From contig NZ_CADEGP010000029.1 of NCBI RefSeq assembly GCF_902826915.1, positions 1 through 32,416 of the forward strand: 32,416 nucleotides of DNA, given 5' to 3'. The DNA comes from an uncultured Nitrosomonas sp. (lineage in GTDB: Bacteria > Pseudomonadota > Gammaproteobacteria > Burkholderiales > Nitrosomonadaceae). The notes beneath the pieces are model-generated. The model worked only from the letters and a program-made list of their open reading frames with translations. It was not told the DNA's origin and did no database searches. The position numbers were made by a program, and so were the translations under genes. Positions 15,260-24,194 of this stretch are shown here, one piece after another (within the stretch, counting starts at the first letter, position 1; every line of letters begins with the position of its first letter).

Positions 15260-17919
15260 GCAGTAATTTCTTTCTTGTCACTGGCTGATTGCAGCAAAAT
15301 CGGCAAAACAATCAGAACACACACCAAAGTCAATAGCAATCCGATGGTTAACAGCTGCCCCATGCTGGATGTTCCTTGGTGAATAGAAAATATAAGACTA
15401 CCAAATCCTGCCAGGGTTGTTAACGCACTGAAGAAAATGGCACGTGCTGTGCTGGTATGCAGTAGATTTTCATAGTCCGCACCGGTATTCCGACTTCTGT
15501 ATACCATATGCAAGCTACTGTCGATACCAATTCCCAGCAATAACGGCAACGCAATAATATTGGCAAAGTTAAACGACAGCCCCATGAATACTGTGCCAGC
15601 TCCGGTCAATAACGCCGCAAGCAATAATGGAATTAATACCAACAAGGTAGAAGTAGCGCTTCGAAGCATAGTCCAAGTCGTCAATATGACTCCGATCAGT
15701 GCAAGCGAGAATGCATGAAAAAATGCATCTACTACGGCTTCCCCAGCTTCCAGGCTAATTACAGGAACACCAGTTGCATTTGGCGTGATTTTTTGTACAG
15801 CGCGCACAAATCTACGCAAGGCATCATTGTCATTAATATTTTCAGACGGATAAACCGCAATTCGATACACATCATCATTACCATACCAAAGCTCAGTCAC
15901 CGATGCCGGCAATGCCTCTTGTTCAAATGGTTGTGCCTCCAAAGCCAACTGCAGACGATTGATAGAGCCTGGCAATAAACTCAGCAAATCATTATTAACC
16001 GTAAGCAATAATTGTTCTTTCGCTTCCCCATTTTCCAACACAGGTTTATCCAGCTTCGCTATCAGATTATCAAGCGAACCCTCTAACGCACGAGCAGAAA
16101 CTACGTTTGCATGTTCTGGTTGCTCCGCAACAAACTGATTTAACGAAGTTCTTAATTGATCCAATGCCATTCTCTGCTCCGAAACCGTATGAGGACTCGG
16201 AATCAAGAATGCTGTAGAGGAAAAAGAAATAGGCCCTAGAATCATTGCCATTTCCTCGATCAAAAGACTTTTCTCTTCTTGTTCCTCCGGAACCAGATCC
16301 AATATACTGATAACTCTTTTAACTTCGGACAAGGCCCTCAGTTGCTGCGCTATTTGTCTTATTTGTTGAACATCATCCACTAATACATTGATATGCCAAG
16401 GTGAATCTTCCGCATCCCCCAGCAACTCCTGGAAGGTTTGAACTGATTCTGCGTGCGGATTATTCAGATTCAATAAATTGTAATCGAACTTGATATGTGG
16501 CAACGCTAAGGCAGAAGCTAGGACAGCAATGATGGTAACGCTATACACAAGTTTTCGCGAACGCCTTGGCAAATCCAGAATTTTATTAATTGATCGAACT
16601 GAAAGCGATGATTTTTTGATCTGAATCGGGAAAAACCTTTGCAAGGCGGGTATCATCGTCATCGTAATCAGGAAACTTATGAGCATACCCGTTCCTGAGA
16701 TTAAACCCAGCTCCGCAACACCTCGATAGGTCGTTGGCATAAAGGCATAAAAACCGATCGCAGTGGTCAGCGCGCAGATAAGCAGCGATTGCCCCATATC
16801 ACCACCCGTTTTATATACTGCTTCGGGAACAGTCTGATCAGGCTTTCTGATTTCCTCAAGTCTGAGCAGGAAATGAATCGCAAAATCAACCCCCAGACCT
16901 ATATATAATACTGCGAATGCAATGGAAATCAGGTTTAGATGACCGACGGCAACGGTTGCAAAAGCGGCTGTCAGCAATAAACCGAGCAGCAAACTCACTA
17001 TGATGGTGAATATTGCACCTGCTGAGCGGAATGCAATTAACAGCACCACAGCAACCATGATGAGTGCCAATAACCCAGCATCTTGAGCACCGTGCATTGC
17101 ACTATTGAGTTCATCATGAGCCAGCGCCACCTCTCCTGTAATGCGTAATTTTTCAGTTGTATCTGGAGCAAATCCCATACCCTGTGCCGTAGTGCGAATC
17201 GCTTTAATAGGCCCTTCAGCAGCAAAAATTTGGGAATAGTCGAGCTTTGGCTGTACGATAATCAATTCCTGGTAGGTGTCTTTTTGTTCTTCGCCCCCTA
17301 ATAACGCCTGCCATGATAGCGCGCGAGATTTACCCGCAAGCCGCGCATCCAATGTTGCACTGATGCCACTGAATACTGGCTCCAACTCTAATTTGCGCCC
17401 CTCGCGTAATTCTTCAACGGCATCTGTCAGAACCGAAGAAAAAGTGAATAAATTGGGATTATCAGCCAAACGTGCTACCAGTGGCTGTGCCGCAGCCAAA
17501 TAATCAGTAATTCGGCCTAACTCAGACAAATCCTTGTAGAACAAACCATTCTGTTCAAAGAAGGGTTCACCCGTTAAATAATAAGTACTAGGAAATTGTG
17601 TAACATCATCTTGCAAATAACGAGTAAAACGTTTTGCTGCTATATGCGCTTGCTCAGGTGTGGGAGCATCCAATACCAGCAACAGCGTATCTTCGTATTG
17701 AGGAAATGATTGTAGATACCGGATATGATTTGCGCGAAAAGGAACATCTTCGGAAAGCATATCGGTTGTATCCGTATGAACACCAAGATTGTTAACTATA
17801 TAAAAAGCGCCCAGTGCAACTACTACTAGTATGAGCAGAATAATCCAGATAGCGTAGCGATATGATATGTCTGCCCAGCGAGCAAAAAAACGATAACTTG
17901 AACTCAATGAACTAGTCAC
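15256..17919 (-). CDS. hpnN: Hopanoid transporter HpnN, RND superfamily
   Basis: An inner-membrane RND-type protein required in other bacteria for moving hopanoids to the outer membrane. The 887 residues are the usual HpnN length. The architecture is the tandem RND plan: a first membrane helix at about 21-46, a periplasmic domain, a five-helix bundle at about 275-430 including the GLGVDFAIHF charged motif, a second single helix near 458-475, a second periplasmic domain, and a final bundle from about 740 with GIGIDSSLHMVYRSRN. It is the last gene of the hpnH-B-M-N transcript, 37 nt after hpnM. Its TAG stop lies within the terminal inverted repeat of repeat copy B, so the C-terminal residues abut a possible insertion boundary. 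Confidence 0.93.
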   Translation of the reverse strand: MTSSLSSSYRFFARWADISYRYAIWIILLILVVVALGAFYIVNNLGVHTDTTDMLSEDVPFRANHIRYLQSFPQYEDTLLLVLDAPTPEQAHIAAKRFTRYLQDDVTQFPSTYYLTGEPFFEQNGLFYKDLSELGRITDYLAAAQPLVARLADNPNLFTFSSVLTDAVEELREGRKLELEPVFSGISATLDARLAGKSRALSWQALLGGEEQKDTYQELIIVQPKLDYSQIFAAEGPIKAIRTTAQGMGFAPDTTEKLRITGEVALAHDELNSAMHGAQDAGLLALIMVAVVLLIAFRSAGAIFTIIVSLLLGLLLTAAFATVAVGHLNLISIAFAVLYIGLGVDFAIHFLLRLEEIRKPDQTVPEAVYKTGGDMGQSLLICALTTAIGFYAFMPTTYRGVAELGLISGTGMLISFLITMTMIPALQRFFPIQIKKSSLSVRSINKILDLPRRSRKLVYSVTIIAVLASALALPHIKFDYNLLNLNNPHAESVQTFQELLGDAEDSPWHINVLVDDVQQIRQIAQQLRALSEVKRVISILDLVPEEQEEKSLLIEEMAMILGPISFSSTAFLIPSPHTVSEQRMALDQLRTSLNQFVAEQPEHANVVSARALEGSLDNLIAKLDKPVLENGEAKEQLLLTVNNDLLSLLPGSINRLQLALEAQPFEQEALPASVTELWYGNDDVYRIAVYPSENINDNDALRRFVRAVQKITPNATGVPVISLEAGEAVVDAFFHAFSLALIGVILTTWTMLRSATSTLLVLIPLLLAALLTGAGTVFMGLSFNFANIIALPLLLGIGIDSSLHMVYRSRNTGADYENLLHTSTARAIFFSALTTLAGFGSLIFSIHQGTSSMGQLLTIGLLLTLVCVLIVLPILLQSASDKKEITA

Positions 17920-17956
17920 TTATTATCAATACCTTGGAAGAAAGAGATAAAAGTCA

Positions 17957-18592
17957 TTATGGATCCTGTCGCGTCAACGCAATCTTTTCCTTAAGCATTT
18001 CGATCAACGCCTGAAAGCCATCCCGTTGCAGAATGGCTCGATATTCACCACGTTTTATTGCTAGATCACTCACACCGTCAAACAGGATGTTAACGATACG
18101 CCAATCTCCTGCAACTTGATGCAACACATAATCAAAATTTACCGTACCGCCATCCGATTTGGTTAATTGACTGCGCACCAACACTTGATCTCGCGGCAGG
18201 GTACGTTGCTCGATAATCTGAAATTGTTCACCCTCATGCTGAACAAAACGCCCCGTATACGTTGCTATACTCAATTGACGAAAAGTTTCAACAATTAGAT
18301 CCTGTTGTGCATTATCCAGCTGTGACCAATAAGTCGCGCCCAATATTGTCTTAATAATCAGATCAATATCATGAGTTTGATCAATGACAGGCTGCAAGTA
18401 TTTGAAGCGTTCGTCGTAACTCAATTTTTCGCCTTCTCGCATAACATCGAGTAGAGATAATTGTAAATGCGCAACCACCTGTTCCGGACTACTTATTTCT
18501 GAATTGGATGAACTCAATGCTGTAGGAATTGGTAGCAGCACCACTAAAATCAGATACCACCCTATCAATTTAAGTATTTGTTTTACTTTCAT
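17957..18592 (-). CDS. hpnM: Hopanoid-associated MlaC/Ttg2D-like periplasmic protein HpnM
   Basis: A soluble periplasmic lipid-carrier-like protein of the MlaC/Ttg2D (toluene tolerance) family, 211 residues. A signal peptide is visible (residues 1-27, WYLILVVLLPIPTALSSS). The mature part has the family pattern YLQPVIDQTHDIDLIIKTILGATYW, then LIVETFRQLSIATYTGRF and the C-terminal YVLHQVAGDWRIVNILFDGVSDLA. Its position between hpnB and hpnN identifies it as HpnM rather than the phospholipid-specific MlaC; it would hand hopanoids across the periplasm with HpnN (inference). Its first 23 nt overlap the end of hpnB, so translation of the two is coupled. Confidence 0.9.
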   Translation of the reverse strand: MKVKQILKLIGWYLILVVLLPIPTALSSSNSEISSPEQVVAHLQLSLLDVMREGEKLSYDERFKYLQPVIDQTHDIDLIIKTILGATYWSQLDNAQQDLIVETFRQLSIATYTGRFVQHEGEQFQIIEQRTLPRDQVLVRSQLTKSDGGTVNFDYVLHQVAGDWRIVNILFDGVSDLAIKRGEYRAILQRDGFQALIEMLKEKIALTRQDP

Positions 18593-19709
18593 AGCGACGA
18601 TCTTTCCACAAAGCGCGTTCCCCCCGCCAATACCGCAATGCTGATGTCCAAGTCATGGCAAGATACAAAATACCAATGATCGGCAAGGTAATCCCCCAAA
18701 GCGGGGAACGCTGATAATAAATTAAAGTAGGTAAATAAGTAAAAAACATAGCAGCCCATGCCAGAATACTCACTAGATAAATTTCCAAGTGAGACGAGAA
18801 CATAAAAGCAAAAGGTGCTACCAAAAACATGGAAATCATGATCAATGTACAGATAATCAGCAAAATGGGCGAATATTTTAATTGCGTATATGCAGTGCGC
18901 GCGACCATTTCCCAGATTGGTTTTAGTTTATGATAGCCGCGATGACTACGCGCTCCATGACTAAGCCCTATAAAAGTACGTAACCCAGCACACTTAATAT
19001 GCGCCGCCAAAGTACAATCATCAATCAATGCATCATGCAAATTGGCAAAAGCACCCGTGGAACGCAATGCTTGTGTTTTTACCAAAATACATCCGCCTGC
19101 GGCGGCGGCAACGCGTGATCCCAGCTTATTTGCTAGCCCAAATGGATATAACAGTTTGAAGAAGAAAATAAATGCTGGCATCAGTAAGCACTCTACAAAA
19201 TTATCCATAGGTGGCTTAGCCATAAGCGATACCAGTGCCAGATTCTCATTACACGCTTTTTGCCGTAACTCAAAAATAATTCCTGGAGTGAGTTCAATAT
19301 CAGCATCCAGCAACAATGTATAATGCGTTTTAATTTCTCGTAATCCTTGTTCTAGCGCCCACAATTTACCACTCCAACCTGCTGGCGGCGCAGTACCCGA
19401 TAGCACTTGTGCTCCGCATTGCCTAGCCTGCTCTGCTGTATCATCGACAGACTGATCATCGATCACAATGACATGCACATTCTCACCTTGCGCTCTAACT
19501 CCGCGCAATGTATGCCCGATATAAGGACCTTCATTACGCGCCGGAATTAAAACAGTGATATCACTCAGCGTTTCGCTGGAAATAACTTTTTCGTGTGCTA
19601 GTGCTTCGATTTTCTCGCAAGTACTCCAAGGACGCCATGGAAATAATGCCAACATCCACCAGCAAAAAGTGCCAAAAATAGACAGATAGAGTACTAACTC
19701 CACTAACAT
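18570..19709 (-). CDS. hpnB: Hopene-associated glycosyltransferase HpnB
   Basis: A family 2 (GT-A) glycosyltransferase anchored in the inner membrane, 379 residues, usual for HpnB. One N-terminal membrane helix (about 3-24) precedes the GT-A domain with TVLIPARNEG, VIVIDDQSVDDT, the metal-binding LLLDADIELTP and the acceptor-side AAGGCILVK and HDALIDDCTLAAHIK motifs. Three to four C-terminal membrane helices follow from about 278. It is placed with hopanoid synthesis because HpnB genes regularly sit with hpnH and hpnN; the sugar and acceptor are not established from sequence. It lies 47 nt after hpnH and overlaps hpnM by 23 nt. Confidence 0.9.
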   Translation of the reverse strand: MLVELVLYLSIFGTFCWWMLALFPWRPWSTCEKIEALAHEKVISSETLSDITVLIPARNEGPYIGHTLRGVRAQGENVHVIVIDDQSVDDTAEQARQCGAQVLSGTAPPAGWSGKLWALEQGLREIKTHYTLLLDADIELTPGIIFELRQKACNENLALVSLMAKPPMDNFVECLLMPAFIFFFKLLYPFGLANKLGSRVAAAAGGCILVKTQALRSTGAFANLHDALIDDCTLAAHIKCAGLRTFIGLSHGARSHRGYHKLKPIWEMVARTAYTQLKYSPILLIICTLIMISMFLVAPFAFMFSSHLEIYLVSILAWAAMFFTYLPTLIYYQRSPLWGITLPIIGILYLAMTWTSALRYWRGERALWKDRRYESKTNT

Positions 19710-19756
19710 TCTTGCTTACGCTGAATTTTAAAATGTAGAATTAATACAACCTCTAT

Positions 19757-20875
19757 CTACTTATTAACAAATGTTACGGGTATATCGGAGAGCTTTTTAG
19801 ACGTTTTGTTTTCTCCTGCTGCCCATTTTGGTGTTGGCTCGGCAACCATAGGCCCTGATGTTTTGGGCCCCTTTAATGATGCAATCAGCGCCTTCCAGGG
19901 ATGGTGCAGGGTATCTTCTACAGCTGTCGCTTCATATCCACAGTGCGCCATGCATTGCGCACATTTCGGATTATTAGCCGTCCCATACTTTTCCCAGGGC
20001 GTATCATCAAGAAGCTCCTTAAAGGTTTTTGCATAGCCTTCATCCGACAACAGGTAGCAAGGCTTCTGCCATCCAAATACATTACGTGTCGGATTACCCC
20101 AAGGTGTGCATTCGTAATCCTGATTACCAGCCAGATAATCCAAATACAATGCTGAGTGGTTCAGACGCCATTTGCGTTTTAGCTTCTTACCCAACTCGAA
20201 GATACCGCGGAATAATATCTTTGTATCCTGGCTTTTGATAAAAACATCCTGCTGCGGTGCTTTCTCGTAACTAAATCCGGGAGCAATCGTTGCAGCCTCG
20301 ACGCCCAGCTCCATGGCGTAATCCAGAAACTCAGCCACATCTTCCGGTGTCTCGCCTTGAAACAGCGTGCAGTTTACCGTGACCCTAAACCCTCTATTTA
20401 ACGCCAGCTTAATCGCCTCAACTGCACGATCAAAAACTCCCTCCTGACAAACTGAAGCGTCATGGCGTTCTTGCATGCCATCCAGATGAATCGAAAAAGT
20501 CAAATAGGGTGATGGCGTATAATCGTCAATACGTTTTTTTAACAACAATGCATTGGTACATAGATAAACATATTTCTTACGCTTAATAATGCCTGCCACA
20601 ATTTGCGGCATCTCTTTATGAAGCAATGGTTCGCCACCTGGAATTGATACCATTGGAGCACCGCACTCATCCACAGCTTGCATGCATTCTTCATAGGAAA
20701 GTCTTTGATCAAGCACATCTTCGGGGTGTGCAATTTTTCCACAGCCAGCACAAGCCAGATTACATCGAAACAAAGGCTCCAACATCAGTACCAAAGGATA
20801 TTTTTTCACTCCTTTTAATTTCTGCTTGATCAAGTACGCACCTACCGCAATCTGTTGACGTAAGGGAACACCCAT
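19757..20875 (-). CDS. hpnH: Radical SAM adenosylhopane synthase HpnH
   Basis: Adds the 5'-deoxyadenosyl group of SAM to diploptene to form adenosylhopane, the first step of C35 hopanoid side-chain synthesis. The 372 residues match HpnH. The radical-SAM 4Fe-4S motif is CNLACAGC (Cys38, Cys42, Cys45), with the SAM-binding GGEPLLH at about 79-85 and LCTNALLL after it. C-terminal cysteines CAQCMAHCGYEA resemble an auxiliary cluster region. A strong ribosome site TGGAGGT lies about 6 nt before the ATG. It is the promoter-proximal gene of the hpn operon. Squalene-hopene cyclase and hpnG are not in the window and must be elsewhere. Repeat copy C begins 100 bp upstream. Confidence 0.95.
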   Translation of the reverse strand: MGVPLRQQIAVGAYLIKQKLKGVKKYPLVLMLEPLFRCNLACAGCGKIAHPEDVLDQRLSYEECMQAVDECGAPMVSIPGGEPLLHKEMPQIVAGIIKRKKYVYLCTNALLLKKRIDDYTPSPYLTFSIHLDGMQERHDASVCQEGVFDRAVEAIKLALNRGFRVTVNCTLFQGETPEDVAEFLDYAMELGVEAATIAPGFSYEKAPQQDVFIKSQDTKILFRGIFELGKKLKRKWRLNHSALYLDYLAGNQDYECTPWGNPTRNVFGWQKPCYLLSDEGYAKTFKELLDDTPWEKYGTANNPKCAQCMAHCGYEATAVEDTLHHPWKALIASLKGPKTSGPMVAEPTPKWAAGENKTSKKLSDIPVTFVNK

Positions 20876-20975
20876 GAATTAACCTCCAAAAGTACTTAAA
20901 AAAACAAATTATTAACAATCTAACCTACAATTAAGTATGAAACCAAATTGATAATCAGCCCATCTTTCATATCCA

Positions 20976-21116
20976 TTAGCAAACCATCCCAAGCTCTCTG
21001 CACTGCGCTACAGTTAGAAAGCAAGCTCACGATGCCAGCATATTAAGCATCAGCTGCGCTTTTCGCTCATTTTCCCTTGTATCCACTACCTGAGAGCGTT
21101 TTCAATGATCCATTAA
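20976..21116 (-). repeat. Dispersed intergenic repeat, full copy (copy C), opposite orientation to copy B
   Basis: Read on the minus strand this 141-bp segment begins TTAATGGATCATTGAAAAC and ends GGTTTGCTAA, matching both ends and the interior of copy B. The best block (ACAAG, AAA, GAG, GAAAAGC-CAG, ATGC-TAAT, GCATC in the same order and spacing) is about 37 matches in about 50 aligned columns, counted by eye. It is more diverged than copy A at its ends, and its terminal repeats no longer pair well. Confidence 0.55.
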
Positions 21117-21311
21117 ACGCACTAATATATAATAAGAAAATTTGAAATGTCTGATAAAAACCCTCAAAACATAAATTCCCTTAGCCTCAATCGCTATCCC
21201 TCTATATTTTAATCTGAAAGTACCCTGAAAGTCAGTTTTTAACTATAAAACATGATCGCTTACTATAGCAAATATTCTCAACTCATTGATTAATTATTGA
21301 TATACTTCAAC

Positions 21312-21348
21312 AAAAAACACCAAGAGCTTTAAGCTCTTGGTGTTTTTT
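21312..21348 (-). terminator. Strong rho-independent terminator (bidirectional) after the lipoprotein gene
   Basis: Two perfectly complementary 16-nt arms (21312-21327 and 21333-21348, core CACCAAGAGC / GCTCTTGGTG) around a 5-nt loop, with a 6-T run on both strands. It lies 20 bp beyond the lipoprotein stop codon and isolates that gene from the hpn operon. Confidence 0.92.
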
Positions 21349-21368
21349 AAATAAAAAATCACCGTCTC

Positions 21369-21872
21369 TTAGAACTCAACGCCTAGCGCACGTAATGTTC
21401 GTTTATCTATCTTTCCAGATGGAATGCCATTTTCTTTCTGGAATGCTTCAATCGCCGCTACAGTTTTACCGCCGCTCTTTCCATCAACTGGACCGGGATT
21501 AAATCCAGCATCTACAAGTGCCTGCTGAATATCACGTATCATTGCGGCATCAGGTTTTACGATATCATCACCATCATCAATAACAGGCTCCGGGGCTTCG
21601 TTAGCTTCAACGTCGGTATTTATAGTATCGATATTACTTTCTGCCGAATCCAAGGTTTGCAAACTTTGCACATCTTCAATCATGGCTGGTTCAGTGGGTA
21701 CAAGCGCCTCAGGCTCAGGCTCAGGCTCAAGTGCTGTCGCTTCTGCTGCTGCCTTATCTTCTTTAGCTGGTATTGGTTCTTTTTCGTCCATCGGCTTACA
21801 ACCTATTAATAGCACTGCAAACAAAAAAAGAACAAGACAAGATGTTAATGTACTCGTTTTGATAAAATTCAT
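21369..21872 (-). CDS. Peptidoglycan-binding lipoprotein
   Basis: A small envelope lipoprotein of 167 residues. The signal sequence ends in the lipobox LLIGC, with lipidated Cys25. Lys26 follows, so there is no inner-membrane retention Asp and an outer-membrane location is likely. A long acidic, low-complexity linker (about 28-105) includes an EPEPEPE run encoded by a short GGCTCA tandem repeat. The C-terminal domain (about 108-165) is a peptidoglycan-binding type 1 fold, with MIRDIQQALVDAGFNPGPVDG, TVAAIEAFQKENGI and the terminal TLRALGV. It probably tethers the outer membrane to the cell wall. It forms a single-gene unit with its own terminator; a G-rich stretch before the ATG is the likely ribosome site. 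Confidence 0.88.
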   Translation of the reverse strand: MNFIKTSTLTSCLVLFLFAVLLIGCKPMDEKEPIPAKEDKAAAEATALEPEPEPEALVPTEPAMIEDVQSLQTLDSAESNIDTINTDVEANEAPEPVIDDGDDIVKPDAAMIRDIQQALVDAGFNPGPVDGKSGGKTVAAIEAFQKENGIPSGKIDKRTLRALGVEF

Positions 21873-22087
21873 TACTAATCCCCCAAAATATTAAATAAAT
21901 CGTTATGCTGCTTCTAGGCATTCATGCTGAATTAAATACTCTTTCAATTTCAATGCAATACTAGACTTCCCTTCGAAGTCAAGCAACATACTTGTAATTT
22001 TGCCTATCACATTTTGTATTAACTTATAATGTTGCGGTGAGAACTATCACATTTTTCTAATAAGAACGCAACACAAGAAAGTTAATA

Positions 22088-23227
22088 ATGATAGGCTTAA
22101 CACAAAGCAACAAAGACTTACTGCTAATCGGCGGTGGCCATAGTCATATCATTGCAATTAAACGACTAGCTGTAAAGCCACTTACCGATACTCGCATAAC
22201 ACTTATCAGTAGCGATACGTTGACACCCTATTCTGGCATGTTACCCGGACTCATTGCCGGACATCATACACATGAGGATTGTCATATCGATTTGCGAAAA
22301 CTCTGCCAATGGGTTGGTATAAAATTTATCCATTGCAAAGTTACGCATATGGATTCATCAAAAAAACAAATCGATTGCCAAGATAATCTCTCGTTACGTT
22401 ATGATGTTTTGTCGATCAATGTAGGCTCGCAACCTGCGCTACACAGTATTCCCGGTGCAATTATCTATGGTTCCCCGGTAAAACCCATCAAACAATTTCT
22501 GCAACAGTGGCAGCATTGGCTTACAACGCAGCAACGATCAAGTCATCTGCAGCGCATTGTCGTTGTTGGTGGAGGTGCCGCCGGGATAGAAATATTACTC
22601 GCTTTGCACTATAGATTGGCAAATACAACTTCTATTCGCGCCGAATTCACCTTGATTTGCGCTGACTCACACATCCTGAATTCACACAACAAGAAAGTAC
22701 AGAATTTCTTTCATCGGCATTTACAAACGCTCGGAATCCAGCTTATCCAGGGGAAATATGTGGTTTCTGCACTTGAACATCAGTTAGTGCTCAATGACCA
22801 CACACGATATGACTATGATTTCCTTGCTTGGGCCATCCATGCAAACGCGCAGCCTTGGCTGGGAAGAAGCGGGTTGGCATGCGATGACAATGGCTTTATT
22901 CAGGTTGATAAATATCTTCGCAGCATTTCACACCCAGATATTTTTGCAACAGGCGATTGCGCTGCATTTACACCGATGCCCTTACCTAAAGCCGGTGTCT
23001 ATGCAGTTCGTCAGGGACCATTTCTAGCCAAAAATATTTCGACGCAATTAGTGGGACATGGCTCTCTTCAGCCTTACAAACCGCAGCGATACTTCTTGAG
23101 CTTATTAACCACAGGAGGGCGCCATGCCGTTGCTTCTCGGGGGGCTTTCTTTGCACATGGAAAGTGGGTTTGGCTTTGGAAAAACTATATCGATCGCAGC
23201 TTCATAACAAGCTTCAATCTGAAATGA
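22088..23227 (+). CDS. FAD/NAD(P)-dependent oxidoreductase of the SelD-N-terminal-like type
   Basis: A two-dinucleotide-binding flavoprotein related to NDH-2 and sulfide:quinone reductases, 379 residues. The FAD site is LLLIGGGHSH (11-20), a second nucleotide site is VVVGGGAAGIE (about 159-169), and the closing FAD motif is FATGDCAAF (about 283-291). The segment TLTPYSGMLPGLIAGHHTHEDCHIDL is characteristic of the family found fused to the N-terminus of selenide-water dikinase in some bacteria. Here it stands alone and no selD is nearby. The C-terminus with WLWKNYIDRSF is typical for the stand-alone group. Electron acceptor and physiological role are unknown; membrane-associated quinone reduction is plausible. 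It is divergent from the lipoprotein gene. Confidence 0.85.
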   Translation: MIGLTQSNKDLLLIGGGHSHIIAIKRLAVKPLTDTRITLISSDTLTPYSGMLPGLIAGHHTHEDCHIDLRKLCQWVGIKFIHCKVTHMDSSKKQIDCQDNLSLRYDVLSINVGSQPALHSIPGAIIYGSPVKPIKQFLQQWQHWLTTQQRSSHLQRIVVVGGGAAGIEILLALHYRLANTTSIRAEFTLICADSHILNSHNKKVQNFFHRHLQTLGIQLIQGKYVVSALEHQLVLNDHTRYDYDFLAWAIHANAQPWLGRSGLACDDNGFIQVDKYLRSISHPDIFATGDCAAFTPMPLPKAGVYAVRQGPFLAKNISTQLVGHGSLQPYKPQRYFLSLLTTGGRHAVASRGAFFAHGKWVWLWKNYIDRSFITSFNLK

Positions 23228-23402
23228 TCATACGCCGAGATACCATCGGTACAAATTGTATCAATCGCATCCCAATCAATAGGGGCATAAAAGAATCATA
23301 ACTCCAGGCTAAAGTTTGTTTTTTTTAAGTCGTTGAAACAGCATCATTGCTGTTAATTAACTCACTAACCCTTTAATAAATAAAACTTACCTGGAAGAAG
23401 CC

Positions 23403-23609
23403 ATGAAAATTCTTGTTCATTTTAAATCTGGATTTAAGCAGACATTTATTGTTCCCAAATGTATGCTAGCGCTCGAATTTAGAAATATGGCCAGGGAGAT
23501 TGGCGGCAATATCGCCAGTATCGAATTCTCATTGCCTCCTAGTCGTCAAACCAATATAGCTCCTATCGAACTTCAGAATGGAGTGTCCCGCTTGCCTGAT
23601 AAACGTTAA
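23403..23609 (+). CDS. Small hypothetical protein (68 residues)
   Basis: I do not recognise this gene. The 68-residue product is basic, with alternating hydrophobic residues at the N-terminus (ILVHFKSGFKQTFIV) that suggest a beta-hairpin and no membrane segment or signal. GGAAG lies about 9 nt before the ATG, which is the main reason to accept it. It sits between the oxidoreductase and ssb on the + strand, convergent with ssb, and a small hairpin AACAGCA-TCAT-TGCTGTT lies 49 bp upstream (23337-23354). It could be a real short gene or chance; comparison with relatives would settle it. Confidence 0.45.
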   Translation: MKILVHFKSGFKQTFIVPKCMLALEFRNMAREIGGNIASIEFSLPPSRQTNIAPIELQNGVSRLPDKR

Positions 23610-23741
23610 CAGATTAAAACAAGCTCCTAATTGCAAACAACAAAGTTTAAGTACGCACCTCAAGCATCGACTTTCAATCGGCTCGCACACTCTGAAATGA
23701 AGAATTAAACCTGAAACGACCGAGCATATTCAATCATTCGA

Positions 23742-24194
23742 TTAAAATGGAATATCATCATCCATATCATCAAATCCACTTGAACTTTTAGCTGAAGAAG
23801 ATCGACCAGGAACCGAATTGCCTTCTTCTTGATCAGAAGTTGATTCAAAACTATCGCTTCCTGGTCGACTACCCAACATTTTCATATCGCTGGCGATAAT
23901 ATCAGTCGTATAGCGCTCCACACCATTCTTATCAGTCCATTTTCTGGTTTCTAATCTTCCTTCAATATAAACAGAGCGGCCTTTCTTTAAGTATTCTCCA
24001 GCAATTTCGGCGAGCTTGCGATAAAAAGTTACACGATGCCATTCGGTTTTTTCCTGCTTCTCACCATTCTTGTCTTTCCAAGTGTCTGTGGTAGCCAATG
24101 TAATATTAGTAACCGCATCCCCATTTGACATATAGCGAGTTTCCGGATCTTTACCCAAATTACCAATGAGTATAACTTTATTGACTGAAGCCAT
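23742..24194 (-). CDS. ssb: Single-stranded DNA-binding protein
   Basis: Coats single-stranded DNA in replication, recombination and repair, as a tetramer. The 150 residues are the usual length. The OB-fold occupies about 1-108 with [35 protein letters not shown] and [18 protein letters not shown] Ser/Gly/Asp-rich linker follows, then the conserved acidic tip DDDIPF (145-150) that recruits partner proteins. The ATG at 24194 directly abuts the stop codon of the upstream MFS gene, so the two are co-transcribed. The uvrA / MFS-ssb divergent layout is common in proteobacteria. Confidence 0.97.
   Translation of the reverse strand: MASVNKVILIGNLGKDPETRYMSNGDAVTNITLATTDTWKDKNGEKQEKTEWHRVTFYRKLAEIAGEYLKKGRSVYIEGRLETRKWTDKNGVERYTTDIIASDMKMLGSRPGSDSFESTSDQEEGNSVPGRSSSAKSSSGFDDMDDDIPF

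Larger units (their letters stand above)
20876..21368. other. Intergenic region upstream of hpnH
   Basis: About 490 bp holding three things: the hpnH ribosome site and presumably its promoter in the first 100 bp, dispersed repeat copy C (20976-21116), and a strong intrinsic terminator at 21312-21348. The stretch 21117-21311 is AT-rich and I see nothing in it. Confidence 0.6.

Noticed and set aside
23337..23354. AACAGCA-TCAT-TGCTGTT hairpin as a terminator of the oxidoreductase gene
   Set aside because: The stem is short and AT-rich and no T run follows on either strand, so terminator function is not supported.
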